This document shows positions 1 through 6,968 of a stretch of DNA of 14,583 nucleotides, piece by piece. The notes under the pieces were generated by a model. The model did not search any database, was not told the origin of the DNA, and worked only from the letters and a program-made list of their open reading frames with translations. The stretch spans positions 1 to 14,583 of the forward strand of contig JBFHRB010000055.1 in NCBI GenBank assembly GCA_041591915.1. Direction: 5' to 3'. The stretch comes from JBFHRB01 sp041591915. GTDB lineage: Bacteria; Actinomycetota; Nitriliruptoria; Nitriliruptorales; Nitriliruptoraceae. The stretch's first letter is position 1. Each line of letters opens with the position of its first letter. The position numbers and the translations under genes were made by a program.

Positions 1-1
1 C

Positions 2-118
2 GGCTACACGTGGGAGCACGACCTCCAGCTCTGGATGAAGCAGGCGTGGGGCCTCGGCACCGCCTACGGCACCGAGGACCAGCACCGCCACCGCGTCGCC
101 GAGGCCATCCTCCCCTAG
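2..118 (+). CDS. Acyl-CoA dehydrogenase, C-terminal end (partial, runs off the left edge)
   Basis: Only the last 38 residues are present, ending at TAG 116-118. They read GYTWEHDLQLWMKQAWG, then a short charged helix ending in AILP. This is the C-terminal FAD/tetramer-contact helix region of the acyl-CoA dehydrogenase family. It closely parallels the small dehydrogenase subunit later in this window, which has GFTWEHDLHFWLKRGR at the same place. The WEHD...W form with no YEGTSE-type segment suggests the shorter, probably non-catalytic subunit type of a heteromeric dehydrogenase, as in steroid and bile-acid side-chain enzymes. That last point is inference from a short fragment. The partner gene would lie left of the window. 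No obvious terminator hairpin follows within the next 40 bases. Confidence 0.8.
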   Translation, partial: GYTWEHDLQLWMKQAWGLGTAYGTEDQHRHRVAEAILP

Positions 119-156
119 CGACGCCCCGTTCCGCCCGCGCCCGCCGACGGCGCCAC

Positions 157-228
157 CCATCACTGTGTGGACATCTGTTGCCGTGTGGACGTTCGTGCGA
201 CAAGTGGGCACGAGATGTCCACACCGTG
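157..228 (+). repeat. 72-bp repeat, left inverted copy flanking the lipoprotein gene
   Basis: This block is the reverse complement of 1800-1871 with no gaps. By hand count 59 of 72 positions match, including a perfect 27-bp run (164-190 against 1838-1864) and a perfect 12-bp run at the inner end (217-228 against 1800-1811). The unit contains the 8-mer GTGTGGAC three times: at 165-172, at 183-190, and inverted at 217-224. Within this copy GTGTGGACATCT (165-176) and AGATGTCCACAC (213-224) are a perfect 12-bp inverted repeat around a 36-base spacer, so the unit could fold as a long hairpin. No transposase and no clear target-site duplication is visible. Confidence 0.85.
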
Positions 229-265
229 CGATGCTCTCGAGCCGCATGACCCGGAGAGGCTGCCC

Positions 266-1768
266 ATGCGTACGCGCCCACGGACCCCCTCGCGGATCCT
301 GCGGCGAGGCAGACCGCTGGCTTCGGTCCTCCTCGCACTCGCGCTGACCGCCACGGCTTGCGCCGGCTCGGAGACGACAGGCGACGACGCCCCGACGCCA
401 CCGGGGGTGGACGACACGTCGGCGGAGGGTGCACCCGACGACCCGCAGGGCGAGGAGGGGACCGCGCCGCTCACGCCGTTCACCGCCCCGGTGGTCGCGA
501 CGCTGTTGGACCAGGAGCCGATCGTCGGCCCGGCCGACGGCGAGAAGTGGACCAACCCCGGCTGGATGATCGAGCACGGGGGCACGCTCCACATGTTCCG
601 GAACTCGTTCTCGGCCTGGCCCGGTGACTCCGTCACCCACCTGCTCACGTCGACCGACGGTGGCGCCACCTGGACGGAGCGCCCGGACCCGGTCTGGACG
701 AACGAGGACGTGCCGTTCGGCGACGGCGGCAACGCCTTCTTCATGACCGGCCACGTCGCCGACGACGGGACCTGGAGCGCCTACTACTACGTCTACAACG
801 GCCCGACCTCCCGTGGCGAGATCGGGCGTGCCACGGCCCCGGCCCCCGAGGGGCCGTGGACCTCCGACCCCCGGCCCGCCATCGAGCCTGGCCCCGACGG
901 CACCTGGGACGAGGTCAACGTCGGCGAGCCAGAGGTCGCCGTCACCGAGGCTGGCTGGTTCCTGTGGTACTCGGGGCGGGGCGATGACGGGACCACCTCG
1001 ATCGGCCTCGCGACGTCCGAAGACGGCGTGATGTGGACCAAGCACGACGACCCGATGACGACGGAGGCGCCATTCGCCGAGTCAGACCCCGTCCTCACCG
1101 GAGACGAGGTCTGGGACGGCGGCTCCGTGGGCTGCCCACAGGTGCTCGTCGCGGGCGACGGCTCGTTCGTCATGCAGTTCGACTCGGCTACCCGCGGCAC
1201 GCATGCCCTCGGCGTGGCGGTCTCCGGCGGGATCGTGGCGGGCGTCGAGTGGTCGAAGGCGGCGCTGAACCCGATCGTGACGACCGAGCTGAGCCCCAAC
1301 CGCGCCCCGACGTGGCAGTCAGCGCTGGTCGGGGACGCCGACGCGCCCACGCTGTTCCTCGAGATCGGCGCAGCCTCGACGGGGACCGCTGTCCACCGGC
1401 TCGACCTCGACCTCTCGACGGTGTGGGACGTCGATCCCACCGTGCCGCGCATCAGCGGGACAAGCGTCGAGGTGGCTGGCGACGACGTGACCATCGTCGT
1501 GGACACGCAGGGCTGGGAGCCAGCCTTCAGCGCGGGCGACGCCTCCACGTGGCACGTCCACGCCTACGTGGACCTCGTGCCCCCGCGCCGCTCCGGCATC
1601 GAGATCCCGCTCGGCCGCGACGGGATCATCCACTCGACGAGCAGCGTGCTCCGCATCGGCGACCTCGAACCCGGCGACCACACGATCTGGATCGTCGTGG
1701 CCGACGGCAACGACCTCCTCCTCGAGTTCCCGAGACCCGTGCGCGTTGACGTCACGATCGACGGCTGA
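266..1768 (+). CDS. Secreted lipoprotein with GH43-like beta-propeller domain
   Basis: The product is about 500 residues. The ATG at 266 is chosen because GGAGAGG (253-259) lies six bases upstream and because it gives a clean lipoprotein signal: basic residues 2-16, a hydrophobic stretch 18-31, and a lipobox ending TATAC with Cys32 as the lipidated residue. In-frame codons further upstream lie in the flanking repeat and are unlikely to be translated. An acidic, low-complexity linker (about 33-68) is followed by repeated blades with S/T-DG-x-x-W motifs (STDGGATW, TSEDGVMWTK) and EVNVGEPEVAV. This pattern resembles five-bladed propellers of the glycoside hydrolase 43/32/130 fold. The last 100 residues form a beta-rich domain with HVHAYVD and LEPGDHTIWIVVADGN, like DUF4399/CopC-type all-beta domains. 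The substrate is unknown, and a sugar-active role is inferred from fold resemblance only. The gene is alone between two inverted repeats. Confidence 0.85.
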   Translation: MRTRPRTPSRILRRGRPLASVLLALALTATACAGSETTGDDAPTPPGVDDTSAEGAPDDPQGEEGTAPLTPFTAPVVATLLDQEPIVGPADGEKWTNPGWMIEHGGTLHMFRNSFSAWPGDSVTHLLTSTDGGATWTERPDPVWTNEDVPFGDGGNAFFMTGHVADDGTWSAYYYVYNGPTSRGEIGRATAPAPEGPWTSDPRPAIEPGPDGTWDEVNVGEPEVAVTEAGWFLWYSGRGDDGTTSIGLATSEDGVMWTKHDDPMTTEAPFAESDPVLTGDEVWDGGSVGCPQVLVAGDGSFVMQFDSATRGTHALGVAVSGGIVAGVEWSKAALNPIVTTELSPNRAPTWQSALVGDADAPTLFLEIGAASTGTAVHRLDLDLSTVWDVDPTVPRISGTSVEVAGDDVTIVVDTQGWEPAFSAGDASTWHVHAYVDLVPPRRSGIEIPLGRDGIIHSTSSVLRIGDLEPGDHTIWIVVADGNDLLLEFPRPVRVDVTIDG

Positions 1769-1769
1769 C

Positions 1770-1797
1770 GCGCTCGTCCGACCCAGCGACCGAGCGC
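1770..1797 (+). terminator. Candidate terminator hairpin after the lipoprotein gene
   Basis: GCGCTCG (1770-1776) pairs with CGAGCGC (1791-1797) around a 14-base loop, starting one base after the TGA. There is no U-tract, and the loop is long, so this is a weak candidate. The adjacent repeat at 1800-1871 can also fold and may share the role. Confidence 0.35.
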
Positions 1798-1799
1798 AC

Positions 1800-1871
1800 C
1801 ACGGTGTGGACCGTACGCCGCCTCTTGTCGGACAGATGTCCACACGGCAACAGATGTCCACACAATGATGG
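1800..1871 (-). repeat. 72-bp repeat, right inverted copy flanking the lipoprotein gene
   Basis: This is the reverse-complement partner of 157-228 (about 82% identity by hand count, no gaps). It carries GTGTGGAC at 1804-1811 and AGATGTCCACAC twice, at 1834-1845 and 1852-1863. It lies 31 bases past the lipoprotein stop and 23 bases before the terminator of the converging oxidoreductase gene. The two copies face each other with only the lipoprotein gene inside. This fits terminal inverted repeats of a small cassette, or a pair of dispersed intergenic palindromic repeats. Confidence 0.85.
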
Positions 1872-1894
1872 ACCGTGCCTCGGTCGGGAATGAC

Positions 1895-1923
1895 GAGAGC
1901 CCCGGCCGCCGGCCGGGGCTCTC
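1895..1923 (-). terminator. Strong hairpin terminator of the LLM oxidoreductase gene
   Basis: GAGAGCCCCGGCC (1895-1907) pairs perfectly with 1911-1923 around a 3-base loop, giving a 13-bp GC-rich stem. It starts 22 bases after the oxidoreductase stop codon on the - strand. No U-run follows on either strand, as is common for actinobacterial terminators. It could also stop transcripts arriving from the left. Confidence 0.75.
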
Positions 1924-1945
1924 GGGTCTTGAGGGGGCGGAGGCC

Positions 1946-3142
1946 CTACTTGCGGACCTCGCCCGGGGGGCGCGGGGGCCCGTCGGTCTCGGGGATCGCC
2001 TGGGACTCCCAGCTCGGCACGTTCGCGGCCTCGCGGAAGCGGGTCGAGCGGTGGACCGGGTCCTTGTCGAACTTCGGGATCACGTACTCGCCGAGGAGGC
2101 GGATGGTCTCGAGGCAGACCTCCTGCGGGATGTCCACGGGCAGCGACCAGACGACCTGGTCGACGCCCGTCGCCTCGAAGCGCTTGAGCTGCTCGATGAT
2201 CTCGTCGGGGTCACCACACGCGATGTAGCCGTGCTTGATGCCCGCATCGATCATGTCGACGCTCGGCTCCGGGAACGTGTCGGGCCAGTACGGGATGCCC
2301 TCGGGGCGCGGCATCGTCGTGTGGTAGCGGTAGACGCCGGCGTGCAGCCGCACGGTCCCCGCGTCGGCCGCGATCTGGCGCGCCTTGTCCCCGTCCTCGA
2401 GGCAGATGCACACGTTGGTCGTCATCGTGTTGTCGTTGACGTACTCGCCGACCGGCTCGGCCTCCGAGATGGCCTTCTTGTAGACCTCGATCTTCGGCGC
2501 CATGTCGTCGATCGAGCTGATCGAGAACCCGATGACACCGAGGCCCATGCGCGCCGCGAGCTCGAAGGTCGGCGGGTTGCCGGCCGCGACCCACAGCGGC
2601 GGGTGCGAGTTCTTGTAGGGCTTGGGCAGGATCTGGCGCGGCTCCTCCGGGGTGCGGAAGTGCTCGCCGTCCGGGTGGGCGTACTCCGTCGAGCGCCACA
2701 TCTTCGGCAGCTCCTGGATGACCTCCTGCCACATCCCCTTGGTCACCGAGGTGTCGGGCAGCCCGAACCCGGTGACCTCGTGCCAGCCGGCACCGCGCCC
2801 CGTGCCGAGCTCGAACCGCCCGTTGGTGAGGTGGTCCATCATCGCGACCTCCTCGGCCACGCGGATGGGGTGGTTCACCATCGGGGAGAGGTTGCGGATG
2901 CCCGTCGCGAGGTGGATGTTCTCCGTCTTGGCCGCGAGGTAGGCGAGGAACGCCCCGCTGTCGCTGAGGTGGCTGTACTCGTGCAGGAAGTGGTGCTCCG
3001 AGGCCCACACGTACTTGAAGCCCGCCTTGTCAGCCGCGACGCCGAGCTCGATCTCGCGCATCAGCGCGACGTGCTCGTAGCCAGGGTCCTCCTCGACGCG
3101 CCGCTTCGGCGTGTGCCCCTGCAGGAAGATGCCGAACTCCAC
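1946..3142 (-). CDS. LLM-class flavin-dependent oxidoreductase (luciferase-like monooxygenase)
   Basis: A 398-residue protein of usual family length. It starts with the beta-strand MEFGIFLQGHTP, followed by VWASEHHFLHEYSH, LATGIRNLSPMVNHPIRVAEE and ELGTGRGAGWHEVTGFG. These are the (beta/alpha)8 barrel signatures of the bacterial luciferase/SsuD group, which oxidise substrates with reduced flavin and O2. A few relatives use F420, which cannot be excluded. The GTG at 3140-3142 is chosen because GGAGGG sits five bases upstream (3148-3153). The gene stands alone, 138 bases after the preceding operon. It has its own likely promoter and two KstR-type palindromes upstream, so control by a TetR-family lipid/steroid regulator is likely. 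An LLM protein also occurs in mycobacterial cholesterol regions. The substrate is unknown. Confidence 0.88.
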   Translation of the reverse strand: MEFGIFLQGHTPKRRVEEDPGYEHVALMREIELGVAADKAGFKYVWASEHHFLHEYSHLSDSGAFLAYLAAKTENIHLATGIRNLSPMVNHPIRVAEEVAMMDHLTNGRFELGTGRGAGWHEVTGFGLPDTSVTKGMWQEVIQELPKMWRSTEYAHPDGEHFRTPEEPRQILPKPYKNSHPPLWVAAGNPPTFELAARMGLGVIGFSISSIDDMAPKIEVYKKAISEAEPVGEYVNDNTMTTNVCICLEDGDKARQIAADAGTVRLHAGVYRYHTTMPRPEGIPYWPDTFPEPSVDMIDAGIKHGYIACGDPDEIIEQLKRFEATGVDQVVWSLPVDIPQEVCLETIRLLGEYVIPKFDKDPVHRSTRFREAANVPSWESQAIPETDGPPRPPGEVRK

Positions 3143-3192
3143 CGATGCCCTCCGTCGTCCGGGCGGTCACGTCCCCGCGTCCAGCGGGAAAC

Positions 3193-3206
3193 TAGAACGT
3201 GTTCTA
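3193..3206 (-). promoter_or_regulatory. KstR-like operator 1 upstream of the LLM gene
   Basis: TAGAACGTGTTCTA matches every fixed base of the published KstR consensus TnnAACnnGTTnnA. It lies 50 bases upstream of the oxidoreductase start and overlaps the transcription start expected from the promoter at 3212-3241, a typical repressor position. KstR is the TetR-family repressor of cholesterol catabolism in mycobacteria. Which regulator binds here is inference. Confidence 0.65.
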
Positions 3207-3211
3207 CCTGA

Positions 3212-3241
3212 ACGGTAGGACAGGCGCAACGCGGCCGTCAA
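3212..3241 (-). promoter_or_regulatory. Candidate sigma-70-type promoter of the LLM gene
   Basis: On the - strand, TTGACG (3241-3236) and TACCGT (3217-3212) are separated by 18 bases. They predict a start near 3205 and a 5' leader of about 60 bases. The -10 element overlaps an inverted repeat, CTACC-tgaac-GGTAG (3204-3218), and the predicted start falls in operator 1. Confidence 0.45.
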
Positions 3242-3269
3242 GCAGGCCCTGGGCCGGCACGTCGGGTGC

Positions 3270-3283
3270 CAGAACAGGTTCTA
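3270..3283 (-). promoter_or_regulatory. KstR-like operator 2, overlapping the upstream gene's stop codon
   Basis: CAGAACAGGTTCTA fits TnnAACnnGTTnnA except for C instead of the first T. Its centre is 77 bases from that of operator 1. Its right end is the stop codon (3281-3283) of the iron-sulfur protein gene. Two such sites in one promoter region make chance less likely. Confidence 0.5.
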
Positions 3284-4765
3284 CCTCGCGGCCGGTTCAG
3301 CCGCCGTGGCCCGCACCCCGAACGGCCCCTGCCGGCACGTCGTGCAGAACCGCCCGGCCAGCGCCAGCGCGCCCGCGTGCTCCTCCCCCAGCAGCGCCCC
3401 GACACGCTGGAGGGCGTCCACCGAGGCGATCGGCCGGCCGCAGTTCTCGCACGGGATCATCTGGTCGCGCTTGAGCACCACGGGGTCGGCACGGAGGGCC
3501 TCGAGGTCGAGGGTCGGGGTCATCGCGATGGCGCCCCGCGCGAGCTCCGGGCAGCGCGGCACGCACTGGCCACAGGCGACGCAGTCGCGCGCCGCGAAGC
3601 CGAGCGCGACCGCGCCATCGGCCGACGCGAACGTGAGCGCGCCGGTCGGGCACGCGCCGGCGCAGGCGCCGCAGGTCGTGCAGGCAGCACCGTCGACCGT
3701 GACGATCCCGGTGTCGAGTGCCCGGTGTTCCACCCGCGGCACGTCCTGAGCCTCCGCCGCGTCGGCCAGGGCGAGGACGACCGCGGTCGCACCGCGAGGC
3801 CCGAAGGCGCCGGGAGGCAGCGTGCTCGAGAGCGGCGCAGGGACGTGTTCGGGGGTGCGCGCGGAGACGTGCTGCCCGTCCAGCCCGAGGACGGCGAGCA
3901 CCGCGCGAGCTGCCTCCACGGCGTCGGCCGCACGTCCGTCGCCACCGCGGGCGCAACCCGACGCCTCGCAGGCCGCAACCCGTACGGCGGCCACGCCGGC
4001 GAGCAGGGGCGCCAGCACCCACGTCGTCGTGAGCATCGCCACACACGGGACACGGACGACGAAGCTGCCGTCGACGAGCTCGGCCGGCTCTCCGGCAGCG
4101 CATGCGTACGTCAGCACGACCGGGGGCCCGCCCTCGCCCTGTCGGGCGATGGCCTCGACCTCTGCAGCGAGCGACGCCGGGGTGATCGCGGGGTTCTCGA
4201 TGGCTCCCGTGGGGCACGCGGTGACGCACCGGCCGCACGTGATGCAGGCGTCCGCGTCCAGCGCCATCGGCCCGCCGCGGCGGCTGAACGCATCGGCCGG
4301 GCAGGTCTCCGCACACGCGCGGCAGCCCCCGACGGCCACGCAGGCCTCGCCGTCCACAGCGGGAACCGCGACGTACTCCGGCAGCTCGAGGCGCAGCAGG
4401 GACCGTCTGGACACGGCGGTCGGGATCACGGGCTTGTGGTTCGCGGCCGAACTGCCGCCGTAGGCGGCCGCCCGCGAGGCCGCCACATCGAGGACGGCTC
4501 GGAGGTGACCGGCGTCCCCGCGACGCCCGGGCAACTCGACGAGGCCCGCACCGAGGGCGTCGAGGCCGGCACGTCGAACGGCGGCCTGGATCCGGCCACG
4601 CACGTGCGTGTCGGCGCACACACCGACGACGACCCCGGATGCTCCGTCGAGCGCAGGGACGAGGCGGCCCGGGTGGTCACAGAGCCCCTCGATCACGACC
4701 ACGGCGTCCGGAGGGTCCCAGCGCTCGGGGAGCCCGTCCGCACACACGACCGTCCGCAGGGTCAC
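3281..4765 (-). CDS. Multi-cluster iron-sulfur protein with HdrA-like and FrhD/MvhD-like parts
   Basis: A 494-residue protein with no signal peptide or membrane segment, so probably cytoplasmic. Residues about 40-80 (VVVGVCADTHVRGRIQ... then a Gly-Leu segment) recall the HdrA N-terminal region. Four [4Fe-4S] motifs follow: C142-x5-C148-x2-C151-x3-C155, C174/177/180/184, C362/365/368/372 and C395/398/401/405, the last three canonical CxxCxxCxxxCP. Between the pairs (about 214-275), C222, C241, C266 and C271 lie in a context like the FrhD/MvhD electron-transfer domain. A C-terminal CENC (439-442) and CTTC (474-477) form a likely zinc ribbon or rubredoxin-like site. The GTG start has AGGAGG seven bases upstream and overlaps the chaperone stop by four bases (GTGA). 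It is the last gene of the molybdoenzyme operon. It may be an electron-transfer hub or an assembly factor; its function is not known. Confidence 0.85.
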   Translation of the reverse strand: MTLRTVVCADGLPERWDPPDAVVVIEGLCDHPGRLVPALDGASGVVVGVCADTHVRGRIQAAVRRAGLDALGAGLVELPGRRGDAGHLRAVLDVAASRAAAYGGSSAANHKPVIPTAVSRRSLLRLELPEYVAVPAVDGEACVAVGGCRACAETCPADAFSRRGGPMALDADACITCGRCVTACPTGAIENPAITPASLAAEVEAIARQGEGGPPVVLTYACAAGEPAELVDGSFVVRVPCVAMLTTTWVLAPLLAGVAAVRVAACEASGCARGGDGRAADAVEAARAVLAVLGLDGQHVSARTPEHVPAPLSSTLPPGAFGPRGATAVVLALADAAEAQDVPRVEHRALDTGIVTVDGAACTTCGACAGACPTGALTFASADGAVALGFAARDCVACGQCVPRCPELARGAIAMTPTLDLEALRADPVVLKRDQMIPCENCGRPIASVDALQRVGALLGEEHAGALALAGRFCTTCRQGPFGVRATAAEPAAR

Positions 4766-5442
4766 GCGCCGACCTCCTGTCGGGCGGCGCGCACCAGCGC
4801 GCCGACGAGGACGTGGTCGTGGCGCACGAAGGCCTCCGTCGCCTCCGCGAGGTCCCGATAGACCTCGAGCCGCGAGGTCCGGCGCACGTCGGCGAGGAAG
4901 ACCGGGGCCCAGCGTGCGAGGTGCTCACGCAGGAACCGGTGTTGCCGACGGAGCGAGTCGGCCACGGCCGCGAGGTCATCCGCCTCGCGGGCACCCGCTT
5001 CCTCGGCACACAGGAAGGCCATGGCCTCGAGCTCGACCGAGATGTGGTCGGGCGTCACGACCGTGCCCGAGCGGTGGACGATCCCGATGTCGGCGTAGGT
5101 GGACTCGAGCACGGCATCGACCTCGGCGGGGCCGCCATGCCGGGCGGCGGTCGTGTGGAACGACTCGGTGGGCGGGCACAGCGCCCCGTCCACGCCCGCC
5201 TCGAACAGGCGGATGTACTCCCCTTCGAGGACGTCGGTCGGGGGCGCGTCACGGACCGCCCCCAGGAACCGTCGCAGCGCTGCGGCGAACGGGAACGCGT
5301 CGGGCTCGAGGGCCTCGAGCGCGCCCTCGGAACTCGCGAGCAACGCCACGCGGTCGTCCTCGGGCGGAAGGAACGCGGCGCCACACAGGCGGTACACGCC
5401 CTGCCGCAGCCGGGTGGCGGCCAACCAACCTCCGGCCGTCAC
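4762..5442 (-). CDS. TorD/DmsD-family molybdoenzyme chaperone
   Basis: A 226-residue, mostly alpha-helical protein of usual length for the family. Two hallmark segments are visible: LEGEYIRLFEAG followed by CPPTES (about 72-94), and PDHISVELEAMAFLC (131-145), the PDH-x-x-x-E-L-E-x-M signature of TorD-type chaperones. These proteins bind the Tat signal of a molybdenum enzyme and hold it until cofactor loading and folding are complete. The client is presumably the Tat-exported catalytic subunit of this operon. The GTG at 5440-5442 is preceded by a GGAGGGGAGGA tract and overlaps the stop of the small membrane protein gene as GTGA. It overlaps the next gene in the same way, which indicates translational coupling. 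Confidence 0.9.
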   Translation of the reverse strand: MTAGGWLAATRLRQGVYRLCGAAFLPPEDDRVALLASSEGALEALEPDAFPFAAALRRFLGAVRDAPPTDVLEGEYIRLFEAGVDGALCPPTESFHTTAARHGGPAEVDAVLESTYADIGIVHRSGTVVTPDHISVELEAMAFLCAEEAGAREADDLAAVADSLRRQHRFLREHLARWAPVFLADVRRTSRLEVYRDLAEATEAFVRHDHVLVGALVRAARQEVGA

Positions 5443-5663
5443 TCCTCCCCTCCGCCGCGCGGGGCGCGTCCATAGAGCTCGTAGACGATCGCCGAGCCGA
5501 ACAGCAGCATCACGCCGACCACGAACACGAGCGGCGCGAACGGCATCCGCGGGTTGCTGTTCGCCACCGAGTCAGCCCCCCAGGGGGCCGCCAGCCCGAA
5601 GTAGCTGATGGCCATCAGGGCGAGCCCGGAGACGATCAGGGTCAGGGTCCAGGTCCTACGCAT
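5439..5663 (-). CDS. Small two-helix membrane protein in the molybdoenzyme operon
   Basis: A 74-residue protein with two hydrophobic segments, about residues 6-25 and 42-62, joined by a short polar loop containing SVANSNPRM. The tail is charged and Gly/Glu-rich. I do not recognise a named family. The ATG at 5661-5663 has a GGAGGAGG tract upstream and overlaps the NrfD-like gene by eight bases; the stop overlaps the TorD gene. This position makes it a real gene and probably an accessory or small structural subunit of the membrane complex, by analogy with other small proteins in such operons. It has no histidine or cysteine in its helices, so it is unlikely to bind haem. Confidence 0.8.
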   Translation of the reverse strand: MRRTWTLTLIVSGLALMAISYFGLAAPWGADSVANSNPRMPFAPLVFVVGVMLLFGSAIVYELYGRAPRGGGEE

Positions 5664-6966
5664 CTTGGCCCACCTCCTCCTCGCGCTGCAGTTCGATCAC
5701 CGGCAGCGCCTTCATGAAGGCACCGATCATCAACACGCCGAGCGCGACCAGTCCGAGCACCACCCCGTACTCCACGAGCGCCGGGGTGTAGGAGCCCTCG
5801 CCGTAGGGCAGCAGCGTTCCGTGGGTCTGCGACGGCACGACGATCAGATAGCGCTTGCCGAGCGCGCCGAGGTTCACGAGGACGCTGACCGCCGTCAGCA
5901 TCCCGATCGACCACCGCTTGGCGAGCGCGGCGTACACCAACAGGCCAAGGGGGACGACCAGGAAGGCCACCGAGGTCCAGAAGATCGGGGCGTACGTGCC
6001 GGTGAGGAGCGCCGCGGTGATGTCCGCGTCGGCCTCCGACCCGGCGTACGTCGCCGTCACGAGCTCCACGGCCATGAAGTAGACGTAGACGAAGAGCAGG
6101 CCGAGCATCAGCTTGCCGAGCCAGGCGAAGACGGCCGGCGTCAGCACGTCACTGCGGTGTTCGGCGTGCCGCACCAGCGCGGCGAGCACGATGACGAGCC
6201 CGACGCCCGACACCCCGGCGAGGGTGACGAAGGCCGGTGCCTGCAGGGCGCTGAACCATCCCGGTCGGCCGATCTGCAGGCCGAACACGAAGCCCAGCGT
6301 CGAGGACGCGACGACCAGGAGCGGAACGATCCCGACGGCCAGCCAGAAGCTCGCGCGGTCGTGACGCTCGCGCTCCTCGGGCGTGTCGCTGTAGCCGGAC
6401 GCCACGAACCGGTGCAGCCACTGCAGCCGCCCCGGTCGTTCAGCGAGCACGGCGGCGTCGCGACGGCTGCCGAGGTACAGGTAGACGAGGCTCGCGAAGC
6501 CGTAACCAGCGAGGACCAGCGTGAAGGTCCCGAAGAACGGAGACTGCGGCCGGGCGTAGCGGAACAGGTTCACGAGGCCGCGCAGGGGCTGGCCGAGGTC
6601 GACGATGATCGCGAGGCCGCCGAGAACGACCGCGACGACCGAGAGGATCTCGGCGATGCGACCGACGGGGCGCAGCTGCTCGAGCTTCAGCAGCCGGATC
6701 ATGGCCGCGATGGTGATGCCCGCGAAGCTGACTCCCATCATGTAGATGAGGAAGGCGACGTAGAGGCCCCAGGTGGCCCCGCCGCCGATGCCGACGTCGC
6801 GCATGCCGGTGACGACCATGCCGCCGGTCAGCTCACGGGCGTAGCTGACGATGCCCAGGACCAGGCCGATGACGGCGAGGCCCATGACCAGGGTCCAGAT
6901 GCGGCTGCGGCCGAGCATCTCCTGGGGTGCGAGTTCGCGGTGGTGGATCGGTTGGGTCGTGGCCAC
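5656..6966 (-). CDS. NrfD/HybB-type integral membrane subunit (PsrC-like)
   Basis: A 436-residue protein with about ten predicted membrane helices (roughly 23-41, 64-90, 103-123, 145-166, 206-230, 244-266, 280-305, 326-348, 352-372, 397-418). The segments WGLYVAFLIYMMGVSFAG and VDLGQPLRGLVNLF are typical of the NrfD/PsrC superfamily. Its length and ten helices place it with the larger HybB/QrcD/ActC type rather than the eight-helix PsrC/NrfD type. Such subunits anchor the iron-sulfur subunit and exchange electrons with quinones, and no haem is needed. The GTG at 6964-6966 has GGAGG seven bases upstream and starts two bases after the ferredoxin gene ends. The direction of electron flow cannot be read from the sequence. 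Confidence 0.9.
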   Translation of the reverse strand: MATTQPIHHRELAPQEMLGRSRIWTLVMGLAVIGLVLGIVSYARELTGGMVVTGMRDVGIGGGATWGLYVAFLIYMMGVSFAGITIAAMIRLLKLEQLRPVGRIAEILSVVAVVLGGLAIIVDLGQPLRGLVNLFRYARPQSPFFGTFTLVLAGYGFASLVYLYLGSRRDAAVLAERPGRLQWLHRFVASGYSDTPEERERHDRASFWLAVGIVPLLVVASSTLGFVFGLQIGRPGWFSALQAPAFVTLAGVSGVGLVIVLAALVRHAEHRSDVLTPAVFAWLGKLMLGLLFVYVYFMAVELVTATYAGSEADADITAALLTGTYAPIFWTSVAFLVVPLGLLVYAALAKRWSIGMLTAVSVLVNLGALGKRYLIVVPSQTHGTLLPYGEGSYTPALVEYGVVLGLVALGVLMIGAFMKALPVIELQREEEVGQDA

Positions 6967-6968
6967 GG

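Noticed and set aside
163..1865. GTGTGGACA/TGTCCACAC motifs as DnaA boxes of a replication origin
   Set aside because: They differ from TTGTCCACA at the first base or more, there is no AT-rich unwinding region, and no dnaA/dnaN genes are nearby. They are better explained as parts of the 72-bp repeat.
3256..3270. GGCAC-gtcgg-GTGCC hairpin as a terminator of the iron-sulfur protein gene
   Set aside because: The stem is only 5 bp with no following U-tract. It is too weak to call, although some terminator is expected before the LLM promoter.
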